Source: Actinomycetota bacterium
Lineage (GTDB): Bacteria > Actinomycetota > Thermoleophilia > Gaiellales > Gaiellaceae
Direction: 5' to 3'
DNA: 64,000 nt
Assembly: GCA_005884005.1 (NCBI GenBank)
Contig: VAWI01000015.1
Coordinates: forward strand, 21,168 to 85,167
The position numbers and the translations under genes are program-made. Below the pieces are notes generated by a model. The model searched no databases and was not told the origin of the DNA. It saw only the letters and a program-made list of their open reading frames with translations. The number at the start of each line of letters is the position of its first letter. The first letter of the stretch is position 1. Shown in pieces: positions 40,797 through 48,594 of the stretch.

Positions 40797-41435
40797 ATGC
40801 GAGCCATCAACCTGCTGCCGAAGGACGACGGGCGCCGGAGCGGCACCTCGATTCCAACGCCGGTCGCGATCAGCTCGATTGCCGGGGTCACCCTTGTGGC
40901 CGCATTGCTCGGCCTGCTCTTTGTGAGCGCGCACGGAACGGTGAAGTCGCGCCGGCTCGAGCTCGCCCAGAAGCAGCAGGAGCTCGCGGCTATCCCGGTG
41001 CCGGCGCAGAACCAGGTCCAGCAGCAGGATGCGCTCGTCGCTGACAAGCAGGCGCGCGTGACCGCCCTCAACGCAGCCCTGGCCAGGCGGATCGCTTGGG
41101 ACCGCGTGCTCCGGGAGTTCGCGCTCGTGCTTCCCGACGACGTCTGGCTGCTGAACCTGTCCGCGCATGCCCCGACCTCTGCGTCGGCCACCGCGGCCAC
41201 GGCCGAGACCTCCAGCACGTCGTCCGGATCGCTGGCGATCGGCCAGCTCGGTTTCACAATCGACGGATATACGTACTCGCACGACGCCGTGGCGCGTCTG
41301 CTGACCCGGCTCTCGGTCATCCCCGATCTGGAGCAGGTTCAGCTCGTGACGAGCGAACAGGCGATGCTCGGGGACCGCTCGGTCGTCCACTTCAAGGTCG
41401 CCGCCAACGTGCGTGCGGCGGGAGCGAGCTCGTGA
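40797..41435 (+). CDS. pilN: PilN-like pilus alignment protein
   Basis: This 212-residue protein starts MRAINLLPKDD, the conserved PilN N-terminal motif that binds PilM. It has one membrane segment at about residues 20-42, a coiled coil at about 50-90, and a ferredoxin-like extracytoplasmic domain (GFTIDGYTYSHDAVARLLTR). It begins 3 nt after pilM and its stop overlaps pilO (GTGA). In the pilus machine PilN and PilO form a heterodimer linking the cytoplasmic ring to the outside. Confidence 0.9.
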   Translation: MRAINLLPKDDGRRSGTSIPTPVAISSIAGVTLVAALLGLLFVSAHGTVKSRRLELAQKQQELAAIPVPAQNQVQQQDALVADKQARVTALNAALARRIAWDRVLREFALVLPDDVWLLNLSAHAPTSASATAATAETSSTSSGSLAIGQLGFTIDGYTYSHDAVARLLTRLSVIPDLEQVQLVTSEQAMLGDRSVVHFKVAANVRAAGASS

Positions 41436-42151
41436 GCAAGAAGAAGCTGCCCCAGTCCGCGCAAATCGGGATCGCGGTCGTCGTGCTCCTCCTGCTCGCG
41501 CTGATCGGTTACTTCGCCGTGGTCAAGCCGCAGAAGGGCAAGGCGGCCGACCTCGCGACCCAGATCGCTGCGCAGGACAAGCAAATCGAGGAGGCGCGGG
41601 CTCTGCTCGCAAAGTCGAAGGACGCCCAGAAGGTTCGCGTGGCCGACCTCTTCAGGCTGACCAAGGCGATGCCTGACCAGCCGGACGAGGCGGGGATCGT
41701 CCTCGAGCTCACGAACGTCGCCCGGCAGAGTGGGATCACATTTCAGTCGATCGCGCCCCAGGGCTCAACGCCCTTGAGCGGGTATCAAGTCGTGCCGATC
41801 AACGTTGTCTTCGACGGCAACTTCTTCCAGCTCACCGACTTTCTCTTCCGCTTGCGCAACCTGGTCGACGTGCGGCGAGGGGCACTCGCGGCCAACGGCC
41901 GCCTGTTCACCGTCGACACCATTCAGTTCGATGAAGGCGCGCGGAAGTTCCCGCAGGTTCAGGCCTCGTTGACGGTCGACGCGTACATCTACGGGACGGG
42001 TGCGACCGTGACCGCGCCGCCGCAAACAACGACAGGCACGCCCGGCGCTACCACGCCTGGGACGACGACGCCCGCGACGACGACCGCAACCACCACGACT
42101 CCCGCGCCCGCGACCGCCGCGGCGACGAGCTCGGCCGGAGCGACGAACTGA
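41432..42151 (+). CDS. pilO: PilO-like pilus alignment protein
   Basis: This 239-residue protein has a short basic start, one membrane segment (about residues 12-30), a coiled coil (about 38-75), and a ferredoxin-like domain (QSGITFQSIAPQGSTPLSGY, NVVFDGNFFQLTDFLFRLRN). The last 45 residues are almost only Thr, Ala, Pro and Gly, with runs such as TTTPATTTATTTTPAP. This low-complexity tail lies outside the membrane and could be O-glycosylated or span the wall. GTG 41432 overlaps pilN; the stop overlaps the next gene (TGATG). Confidence 0.88.
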   Translation: MSKKKLPQSAQIGIAVVVLLLLALIGYFAVVKPQKGKAADLATQIAAQDKQIEEARALLAKSKDAQKVRVADLFRLTKAMPDQPDEAGIVLELTNVARQSGITFQSIAPQGSTPLSGYQVVPINVVFDGNFFQLTDFLFRLRNLVDVRRGALAANGRLFTVDTIQFDEGARKFPQVQASLTVDAYIYGTGATVTAPPQTTTGTPGATTPGTTTPATTTATTTTPAPATAAATSSAGATN

Positions 42152-42939
42152 TGGCGAAGAAGAAGAACGATCCCAAGGCGAAGGCCAAACGGCAGAAGGT
42201 CTTCCTCGCCGTCGGCGGGGTGTTCCTGCTCGCGCTGTTGGCCTTCCAGGTGCCGCGGACGATGAAGATGATGAAGTCGCAGACTGCAAGCACTTCGTCC
42301 TCGACCCCGCCGGCCACGACGACGACCGCGGCCGGCTCGACCCCGCTCGCCCCGCCTACTCTCGACGGTTCTTCAACCGCCGCCGGAACAGGCGCGTCCA
42401 GCGGGGCGTCCGCGGCTGGGTCGACCTCGACGACGGCCGACGGCGTCTCCGACCCGAGCAACCCGTTGCCGCCCAATGCCGGCCAGCTCGTCTCGTTCAG
42501 CAAGTTCAAGAGCAAGGATCCGTTTCACCAGCAGATCACCGACTGCGGGACCGTTTCGACCGGCGCGGCCGCCACCGCTTGCGCTTCGGGGTCTGCGCCC
42601 GCTTCACCGAAGCCGGGCTCGACTACGACGCCCGTCTCCAGCAATGCGCCCCCGACTCTGATTGGGCGCGAGGCGAAGCCCGTCTTGCGTAAGGCGACCA
42701 AGGTGACAATCTCCGTCAACGGTGTGGCGAGCACGGTCGCGGTTGGGAGTTCCTTCCCCGCCGGCGCGCCTGTCTTCACGCTTGTCTCGCTGGCGAGCAC
42801 CGCAGCGAAGATTGGGATCGTCGGTGGTTCCTACGAGAACGGTGCCGCGACCGTGACCCTGAAGAAGGGCCAGGCGGTCACGCTGTTGAACACGGCGAGC
42901 GGCAGGCGCTATATCTTGCGGCTCGTCTCGACGTCCTAA
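42151..42939 (+). CDS. PilP-like membrane protein of the pilus operon
   Basis: This 262-residue protein has a basic cytoplasmic start (MAKKKNDPKAKAKRQK), one membrane segment at about residues 17-33, and a Thr/Ser/Ala/Gly-rich linker (about 45-105). A KFKSKDPFHQQ motif then resembles the KDPF element of PilP-type proteins, and a beta domain ends it (KVTISVNGVASTVAVGSSFP, AAKIGIVGGSYENGAATVTL). PilP is a lipoprotein binding the secretin in diderms; here there is no lipobox and no secretin, so it is an adapted monoderm counterpart. Last gene of the operon. Confidence 0.75.
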   Translation: MAKKKNDPKAKAKRQKVFLAVGGVFLLALLAFQVPRTMKMMKSQTASTSSSTPPATTTTAAGSTPLAPPTLDGSSTAAGTGASSGASAAGSTSTTADGVSDPSNPLPPNAGQLVSFSKFKSKDPFHQQITDCGTVSTGAAATACASGSAPASPKPGSTTTPVSSNAPPTLIGREAKPVLRKATKVTISVNGVASTVAVGSSFPAGAPVFTLVSLASTAAKIGIVGGSYENGAATVTLKKGQAVTLLNTASGRRYILRLVSTS

Positions 42940-42953
42940 GCACACATCACGAC

Positions 42954-42977
42954 TCGCGAAGCCTAAGCCTTTCGCGA
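42954..42977 (+). terminator. possible weak terminator hairpin after pilMNO operon
   Basis: TCGCGAA and TTCGCGA form a 7-bp stem with a 10-nt loop, 15 nt after the operon stop. There is no T-run. The rest of the gap to 43166 shows no gene. Confidence 0.3.
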
Positions 42978-43166
42978 TGTCGCGCAGGAGCACGCTTTGT
43001 GGTCTCACCGGGCGCATTTCTCCGGCCAAGGTCTTTTAAGGAGTCCCACTCTGGCCGCGCATGAGGAGGGCTCGACGAAGGAAGGGTCCGGGCCGGCCGG
43101 CCGCGCGGCTCGCGCTTAGGGCCATCTTCGGTCGCGCATCGCACGCCGGCGACGAGCGGCATTCGG

Positions 43167-43730
43167 CTAGCTGGTCGGGCAGCCGGTCGCGTAGGGAAGC
43201 GCCGTCGAACAGTCGAACGTGGACATCTCGCGCGCGAGCACAGTGTTCGTGTTCCTTCCGTCTCGTACCACGACGGTGACTCTTCTGAGCGCACGCGACG
43301 TGGCGTGTTGGGTACCGGGAGGCTGGGTGTACGTCGTTACCGGGCGGTCGTCGATGATGTACGTGTCGATTCGATAGGGGTGGTGATCAGGTCCGGTCGT
43401 GCTCTGACTCGCATTGCACTCGGGGGGCAGCGGGGTGGTGCAGGTGGTCGTTACCTGGGACGACGACCACGCTGGATCCGACGTGTAGGGGGTAGTGGCC
43501 GGAATCGACGTCGAATCCAGAACGATCGACCCATAGGTCAGCGACCGATAGAGCTCCATCTGCTTGTCGGCCAGGACCGACGCCGTTGCGATCAACCCGG
43601 ACCGGCGCAGCGTGACGATGCCCGAGTTGAACGCCGCCACGGTGGCGAGAATCCCGACGTTCAGGATCGTCATCGCCATCAGCAACTCGATCAGGCCAAA
43701 ACCGGCCTCTTGCCGCAAGCGCCTGAGCAC
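43167..43730 (-). CDS. type IV minor prepilin (PilV-like)
   Basis: This 187-residue prepilin has basic leader VLRRLRQEAG, cleavage before FGLIELLMAMTILNVGILAT (Glu at mature position 5), and an exported domain with four cysteines. The reading frame is open further upstream, but GTG 43730 lies 7 nt after the -10 of a sigma-28-type promoter and gives a normal short leader, so I place a leaderless start there. It is divergent from pilC, with overlapping promoters. Probably a tip or initiation minor pilin. Confidence 0.85.
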   Translation of the reverse strand: MLRRLRQEAGFGLIELLMAMTILNVGILATVAAFNSGIVTLRRSGLIATASVLADKQMELYRSLTYGSIVLDSTSIPATTPYTSDPAWSSSQVTTTCTTPLPPECNASQSTTGPDHHPYRIDTYIIDDRPVTTYTQPPGTQHATSRALRRVTVVVRDGRNTNTVLAREMSTFDCSTALPYATGCPTS

Positions 43731-43737
43731 GACATCT

Positions 43738-43765
43738 CTATCGGCACGCGCACGCGTCCTCAAGA
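43738..43765 (-). promoter_or_regulatory. sigma-28-type promoter of the PilV-like gene
   Basis: On the minus strand: -35 TCTT (43765-43762), 16-bp spacer, -10 GCCGATAG (43745-43738). The -35 has two mismatches but overlaps the divergent pilC -35, so both promoters share the TCAAGA hexamer. Confidence 0.5.
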
Positions 43766-43787
43766 CCCCCCTTTCCGCTGCCGATAA
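43760..43787 (+). promoter_or_regulatory. sigma-28-type promoter of pilC
   Basis: -35 TCAA (43760-43763), 16-bp spacer, -10 GCCGATAA (43780-43787), the exact consensus -10. ATG 43796 begins 8 nt after the -10, so the pilC mRNA should be leaderless or nearly so. Confidence 0.7.
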
Positions 43788-43795
43788 CGGTTGTA

Positions 43796-45007
43796 ATGGC
43801 GGCCTACGCTTATAGCGCCATCGCTGCGGACGGGCTCGCACAAGCGGGCGAGATCCATGCGCCGAACAGCGACGCCGCGCGCGAGCAGCTCCGCATTCGC
43901 GGCCTCCTCGCCGAGCGCCTCCAAGAGCTTCCCGCCAGCGGCGAGGAGAGTGTCCGCACGACCTTCAAGAAGGTCAAGCCGAAGACGCTTCAGATCTTCT
44001 CGCGGCAGTTCGCGACGATGATCGAAGCGGGACTCAACGTGGTCAGCGCACTGGTCATCCTGGAGGAGCAGACTGACGACGAGTACTTCGCCTCGGTCGT
44101 CAAAGAGCTGCGCGCCGACGTCGAGGGGGGCCTACTGCTCTCCCAAGCGCTCAGCCGCCATCCAAAGATCTTTTCCCGCCTTTACGTCTCGATGGTCGAG
44201 GCGGGCGAGGCCGCCGGAATCCTCGACCAGGTCCTCGATCGCGTCGCCTTCCAGATCGAGAAGGACACTCAGATCAAGCGCCGGGTCAAGGGCGCGATGA
44301 TGTACCCGACGATGGTGTTGATCTTCGCGACCCTCGTCCTGACCGGACTGCTCATGTTCCTCGTGCCGGTGTTCGTGAATATCTTTGGCCAGCTCGGCGG
44401 GAAGTTGCCGACCCTGACGCAGTACGTCGTCAATGCGTCGAACATCCTGCGCAGTGACTGGTACATCATCTTCCCGCTGATCGGCGCATCGATCTGGGGC
44501 GTTCGGCGCTACAAGCGGACCGAGGCCGGCCGCCGGCTTTGGGACCGGATCAAGCTGAAGGTCCCGATGAAGATCGGCGACGTCGTCCTCAAGGTGACGA
44601 TGGCGCGCTTCTCGCGGACGCTGTCGACCCTCGTCGCGGCAGGGGTCGACATCATCAAGGCGCTCGAGATCACCGGACAGACGGCGGGCAACTGGGTGAT
44701 CGAGGACGCGCTCGCCGGGGTGAGATCGAAGGTGCATCAGGGGGTCCCGATCGCGCAGCCGTTGATCGAGAACGACGTCTTCCCGCCGATGGTCAGCCAG
44801 ATGGTCAAGATCGGCGAGGAGACCGGAGAGCTCGAGAAGATGCTTTCCAAGATCGCGGACTTCTACGAGGACGAGGTCGACTCGGCGATCGCAACGCTGA
44901 CGTCGATCATCGAGCCCCTGATGATGATCCTCGTCGGCGCGATGGTCGGCGTGATCGTGATCTCGATGTACCTGCCGATGTTCAAAATGCTCAGCCTGGT
45001 CAAATAG
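43796..45007 (+). CDS. pilC: type IV pilus inner-membrane platform protein PilC
   Basis: This 403-residue protein begins MAAYAYSAIAADG and has two GspF/T2SSF domains (about residues 65-190 and 270-390; RQFATMIEAGLNVVSALVIL and RTLSTLVAAGVDIIKALEIT). Three membrane segments lie at about 168-195, 215-235 and 370-395. PilC couples PilB and PilT to pilin insertion and removal. Monocistronic from its own promoter; a 48-bp gap separates it from the converging pdxH. Confidence 0.95.
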   Translation: MAAYAYSAIAADGLAQAGEIHAPNSDAAREQLRIRGLLAERLQELPASGEESVRTTFKKVKPKTLQIFSRQFATMIEAGLNVVSALVILEEQTDDEYFASVVKELRADVEGGLLLSQALSRHPKIFSRLYVSMVEAGEAAGILDQVLDRVAFQIEKDTQIKRRVKGAMMYPTMVLIFATLVLTGLLMFLVPVFVNIFGQLGGKLPTLTQYVVNASNILRSDWYIIFPLIGASIWGVRRYKRTEAGRRLWDRIKLKVPMKIGDVVLKVTMARFSRTLSTLVAAGVDIIKALEITGQTAGNWVIEDALAGVRSKVHQGVPIAQPLIENDVFPPMVSQMVKIGEETGELEKMLSKIADFYEDEVDSAIATLTSIIEPLMMILVGAMVGVIVISMYLPMFKMLSLVK

Positions 45008-45055
45008 GCGCGGGCGCCTCGTAGCGCCTCTTCATCCCCGAGAAGCCGCCCCCGA

Positions 45056-45634
45056 TCAAGGCGCGAGCACCTCACGGCGCCAGCCCCCTCGCGCGCGCGT
45101 GTAACGAGCACGGTCGTGGAGCCGGTTTTCGCGGTGCTGCCAGAACTCGATCGCGTCCGGCCGTAGCCGGAAGCCGCCCCAGTGCGGCGGGAGCGGCACC
45201 TCGCGGCCTTCGTACTCTCGCTCGAGCTCGGCATAGCGGCGCTCGAGCTCCTGACGGCTTGCCAGCGGGCTGCTCTGCTGGGACGCCCACGCTGCGAGCT
45301 GGCTGCCCCGCGGCCTGGTGGCGAAGTACTCAGCCGACTCGGCTTCCGAGACGCGGTCGACGGTGCCCTCGACCCGGACCTGTTTCCCGAGTGGACGCCA
45401 GTAGAAGACCAGCGCGGCCCGCGGGTTCTGGTCCAGCTCGCCGGCCTTGCGGCTGACGTAGCCGCTGTAGAAGACGAAGCCGTCCTCGCCGGTGTCCTTC
45501 AGCAGGACCATCCGCGCCGACGGAGCTCCATCGGCGCCGGCCGTCGCGAGCGTCATCGCCTCCGGCACCTCCACGCCCGCCTGCTGGGCCTCGCGGAACC
45601 ATTCCCGAAATCGCTCGATCGGGTCGTCAGTCAT
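45056..45634 (-). CDS. pdxH: pyridoxamine 5'-phosphate oxidase
   Basis: This 192-residue FMN enzyme matches PdxH along its length: PEAMTLATAGADGAPSARMV, LKDTGEDGFVFYSGYVSRKA, FYWRPLGKQVRVEG, RPRGSQLAAWASQQSS and the C-terminal LPPHWGGFRLRPDAIEFWQ with RLHDR. It oxidises pyridoxine or pyridoxamine 5'-phosphate to pyridoxal 5'-phosphate in the cytoplasm. ATG 45634 overlaps the deacetylase stop (ATGA), so it ends the ABC-transporter operon, an unusual place for a vitamin B6 gene. Confidence 0.93.
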   Translation of the reverse strand: MTDDPIERFREWFREAQQAGVEVPEAMTLATAGADGAPSARMVLLKDTGEDGFVFYSGYVSRKAGELDQNPRAALVFYWRPLGKQVRVEGTVDRVSEAESAEYFATRPRGSQLAAWASQQSSPLASRQELERRYAELEREYEGREVPLPPHWGGFRLRPDAIEFWQHRENRLHDRARYTRARGGWRREVLAP

Positions 45635-46329
45635 CTCGGCGCGTGCACGAAGCCCCCGAGCGTGACGAAGCGATAGCCACGCGCGCGTACGAGCGAGATC
45701 ACGCGCCGAAGGGCCTGGGCGTCGAGCAGCGATCCATCATGGGCGACACCGAGGTGCATCAGCACGATCGTGCCTGGCTGCAGCTGGCCTGCGACGCGAC
45801 GGACGACCGAGCCGACCGACTGGCCTTCGGAGCGACCCATCCAGCCCCAGGTGTCGAGCGACCAGCGGACGGAGGCGTAGCCCATCGAGTTGACGACTGC
45901 GATCGTACGCGCGTCCCGCGCTCCGTACGGAAACCGGAACAGCGGCCGCGGATTTCGACCGGTCTTGACCCGGATCCACCACGCGCCGCGCCGCACGTCG
46001 GAGCGGATTTGCGCCGAGGTGAGACCGGTCTGGTCGGCGTGATCGAAGGTGTGGTCTCCGATGGGGTAGCGCCGGCCGATCGCGCGCGCGAGTGCGGGGT
46101 GCAGCCGGATCCAGCGGCCGGCAAGGAAGAAGGTCGCCGGCACACGGCGTCGACTCAGCGTCTTCAGGATCGACGCCGTCCCGTTCGCGGTGTCGCCGCC
46201 GCCGTCGAAGGTCAGCGCGACGAGCTTGCGATGCGTCGGCAGGCGGTCGACCTCGTGAAAGCCGGCGGCGCCGCTCGCGCCCGCTCCGATCGCGAGCACA
46301 GCCGTGGCGACGATCAGCCGCGCCGCCAT
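45631..46329 (-). CDS. polysaccharide deacetylase (NodB family)
   Basis: This 232-residue exported or anchored protein has an N-terminal hydrophobic segment (LIVATAVLAIGAGASGAAG) and a NodB domain. Motif 1 is LTFDGGGDTANG (the usual TFDDGP is altered, with Asp kept), motif 2 GDHTFDHADQTG (H-x3-H), and motif 3 RFPYGARDARTI, then WSLDTWGW and LMHLGVAHDGS. It probably deacetylates peptidoglycan or another wall glycan. ATG 46329 lies within the end of the creatininase gene. Confidence 0.88.
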   Translation of the reverse strand: MAARLIVATAVLAIGAGASGAAGFHEVDRLPTHRKLVALTFDGGGDTANGTASILKTLSRRRVPATFFLAGRWIRLHPALARAIGRRYPIGDHTFDHADQTGLTSAQIRSDVRRGAWWIRVKTGRNPRPLFRFPYGARDARTIAVVNSMGYASVRWSLDTWGWMGRSEGQSVGSVVRRVAGQLQPGTIVLMHLGVAHDGSLLDAQALRRVISLVRARGYRFVTLGGFVHAPR

Positions 46330-47024
46330 CCGTGCTCGAGCAGCTCGCGCACTTCCTCGACTCCCGTCTGCCAGATGCGCAGCATCTCCTCGTCGTCGCG
46401 CCGGTAGAGCCCGCCGAAGCTGCCGTCGCCGATCACGTCCCGAAGCTGCTCGGGCCCCGCGACGGCATAGGCGGCCTCATCCAGCATCGGCTTACGCTCG
46501 GCGGGCGGCTCGACGTCCGGCAGGCGCGTCCAGGGAAAGTTCTCGCCCCAGTTCGCATGTGAGTACTCGGGGTCGATCGCTAGGGCGACCTCCCTGACCT
46601 TGGGCCCGGCCCACCAAGAGTGGAAGATGGCCTGCGCGTCAGGGTGGTCAGCCGCCCACTCGCGAGCGAGCGGGCCCGCCGGTGTATTGCCGCCGTGGCC
46701 GTTCACGAGCAGGAAGCGCCGGAAGCCTTGGCGGTAGAGGGAATCGAGCAGCTCGCGTAGCAACGCGGCGTACGTCTCGAGCTTGAGCGTCGGGCTGCCC
46801 GGATAGGCGGCCGCGAACATCGCCGTCAGCCCGTAAGGCAACACCGGAAACACCGGCACGCCGAGCGGCTCGGCCGCCTCGACGGAGACGCGCTCGGCGA
46901 GAATGTTGTCGGTCTCGAGCGAGAGGTAAGCGTGCTGCTCTGTCGACCCCAACGGCAGCACCACGCGGTCGTCGCGCTCGAGGTACTCCGCGAGCTGCAT
47001 CCAGTTCAGGTCGCGGGTCCTCAC
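46314..47024 (-). CDS. creatininase/creatinine amidohydrolase family protein
   Basis: This 236-residue protein has the metal-binding pattern of the creatininase family: LPLGSTEQHAYLSLETDN with Glu, His and Asp ligands, LLVNGHGGNTPAG with His, and a later HANWGENFPWTRLP segment. Family members cut cyclic amides, for example creatinine, formamides in riboflavin/F420 synthesis (ArfB), or mycofactocin precursor (MftE). The context does not favour any of these. GTG 47024 overlaps the permease stop (GTGA). Confidence 0.85.
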   Translation of the reverse strand: MRTRDLNWMQLAEYLERDDRVVLPLGSTEQHAYLSLETDNILAERVSVEAAEPLGVPVFPVLPYGLTAMFAAAYPGSPTLKLETYAALLRELLDSLYRQGFRRFLLVNGHGGNTPAGPLAREWAADHPDAQAIFHSWWAGPKVREVALAIDPEYSHANWGENFPWTRLPDVEPPAERKPMLDEAAYAVAGPEQLRDVIGDGSFGGLYRRDDEEMLRIWQTGVEEVRELLEHGWRRG

Positions 47025-47827
47025 ACGAGCTCCAGGGATGCGCGCCGTCGTCCTTCGGCTTCGAACAGGCGCAGGAGAAGGTACGCGGCCAAGAAATAGC
47101 AGGCGCCGATCAGCGCCTCCTTCCAGACCAGGGTCGAGACCGAGGACAGCGAAGCGCCGGCGGCGACCTCACGCGCTGCGGCGATGCCGTGCGTGAGCGG
47201 CATGCCGCTGCCGACGATCTGCATCCAATGCGGCAGCGCCGAGAGCGGGACGTTGACGCCGCAAAAGAGCAGCATCAGGAAATACGCGGGGTTCGAGAAG
47301 ATGAACACGTCCCGCAACCGCAGTCCGAAAGCGCCGACGACGAGGCCGAAGCCGGTGCACGCGGCCGTCGAGACGAGCACGATCAGCGCCAGCCTCGGCA
47401 GGCTGGAGAGCGGCGGGTCGAAGTTCAGGAGCAACCGGCCGACCAGGAAGCCGAACGCCGAGACGACGAAGCCGTTGGCGATTTGCGGGAGGGCACGGCC
47501 GAGGAAGAGCGCCATCCGGTTGGCGGGCGTCGCGAGCAGGGGCGCCAGCGTCTGCGTCCAGCGCTCGCCGCCGATTGTCATCGCGACCCCAAAGACGCCC
47601 GCCATCGCCGAGACCTGCACGGCGTTGCCGACCACGTAGAAGGCGTCGTTTCGAACGTGGCTGAACCGCCCGAGGTAGGCAAAGAAGAGGATCTGGAACG
47701 CCGGGTGCGCGAGCATCGTCGGGATGTAGAAGGTCGGGCTCTGCCAGCTGAACAGGGCCCGGTAGCTCATGACGCCGCCGACAAAGAAGACGCGAGCCCC
47801 GCTCATTGGCAAACGCACCGCGGTCAT
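47021..47827 (-). CDS. ABC-2 type transporter permease (pair 2, second gene)
   Basis: This 268-residue protein has about six membrane segments and the ABC-2 pattern: ARVFFVGGVMSYRALFSW start, a GGERWTQTLAPLLATPAN loop, and FCGVNVPLSALPHWMQ before the last segments. It is a close relative of the permease at 48594 (VFFVGG.MSYRALF, FCGVNVPLS, MPLTHGIAAAREVA match). ATG 47827 overlaps the preceding permease stop. With its partner it should form a heterodimer driven by the ATPase at 50153. Substrate unknown. Confidence 0.88.
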   Translation of the reverse strand: MTAVRLPMSGARVFFVGGVMSYRALFSWQSPTFYIPTMLAHPAFQILFFAYLGRFSHVRNDAFYVVGNAVQVSAMAGVFGVAMTIGGERWTQTLAPLLATPANRMALFLGRALPQIANGFVVSAFGFLVGRLLLNFDPPLSSLPRLALIVLVSTAACTGFGLVVGAFGLRLRDVFIFSNPAYFLMLLFCGVNVPLSALPHWMQIVGSGMPLTHGIAAAREVAAGASLSSVSTLVWKEALIGACYFLAAYLLLRLFEAEGRRRASLELV

Positions 47828-48594
47828 ACGAGGGAGAGAGTCGCCTTCTCGCGGGCGCGCCGCTCGAAGACCCTGAGGATGGCTTCGCCGATCAGGAGGT
47901 AAACCGCCGCGAGAGCGAGTGCCCAACCGATTCCCGGCCACGGATTGCCGCCGAGCGCCCCGGCGCGGATCGCCCGATACCCCCACGTCGGCGCGAGCCC
48001 CCAGGAGAGGTAGTGCACCCAGCCGGGCAGGAGCGACAGCGGCACGATCGCACCCGTGACGATCCAGACCGGGAACTCGAGCATGTTCGAGAGCGCGTTC
48101 GCCTCGCGGTAGAGGATGAAGCTTGACCCCAGCACCAATCCCAGCACGCCGAGCGCGACGATCGTGACGGCGACCGCGAGCAAGAACGCGACCGGATGCA
48201 CGAAGTGGAGCGGGATCCCGAAGACGGCCCGCCCCCAGAGCAGCGTCGAGGTCAGCGAGTAGACGCCGATGGTAGAAGCCGCCAGCGTCTGCGGGAAGAG
48301 CACGAGCAAGTACGGAGGAGGGGCGGCGATCAGCGGCTCGAGCACTCCCTGCCAGCGTTGGTAGTTGATCGCGCCCCCGGCGCCGAAGAGGGTCGCCGAC
48401 CAGATTCCCATCAGGCCTGCCGACAGCGCCGCGTAGAGCAGTGTCCCGGGCTGCTTGCCCGCCTTGAAGAGGTAGTAGGCGAGCGTGGCGAAGATCAACG
48501 GCTCGATGATCGCCGTGAAGACAAAGATGCCCGCTTTCGTCGACTGCTTGAGCTGGAACCACCAAGTGATCGCGATCAGCCGGGCGACGTGCAT
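47824..48594 (-). CDS. ABC-2 type transporter permease (pair 2, first gene)
   Basis: This 256-residue permease has about six membrane segments. ARLIAITWWFQLKQSTKAGI begins it, GAGGAINYQRWQGVLEPLIA is the ABC-2 loop, and PVWIVTGAIVPLSLLPGWVH precedes the last segments. It is a paralogue of the permease at 49386 (LLYAALS.LMGIWS, IGVYSLTSTLLWGR and WALAPTWG.RAIR match). ATG 48594 shares its A with the upstream stop (TGATG). It is coupled on both sides. Confidence 0.88.
   Translation of the reverse strand: MHVARLIAITWWFQLKQSTKAGIFVFTAIIEPLIFATLAYYLFKAGKQPGTLLYAALSAGLMGIWSATLFGAGGAINYQRWQGVLEPLIAAPPPYLLVLFPQTLAASTIGVYSLTSTLLWGRAVFGIPLHFVHPVAFLLAVAVTIVALGVLGLVLGSSFILYREANALSNMLEFPVWIVTGAIVPLSLLPGWVHYLSWGLAPTWGYRAIRAGALGGNPWPGIGWALALAAVYLLIGEAILRVFERRAREKATLSLV

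Noticed and set aside
43061..43279. Small plus-strand protein gene between the pilMNO operon and the PilV-like gene
   Set aside because: Arg/Ser-rich composition of an antisense shadow; it overlaps the end of the real minus-strand prepilin gene and has no family features.
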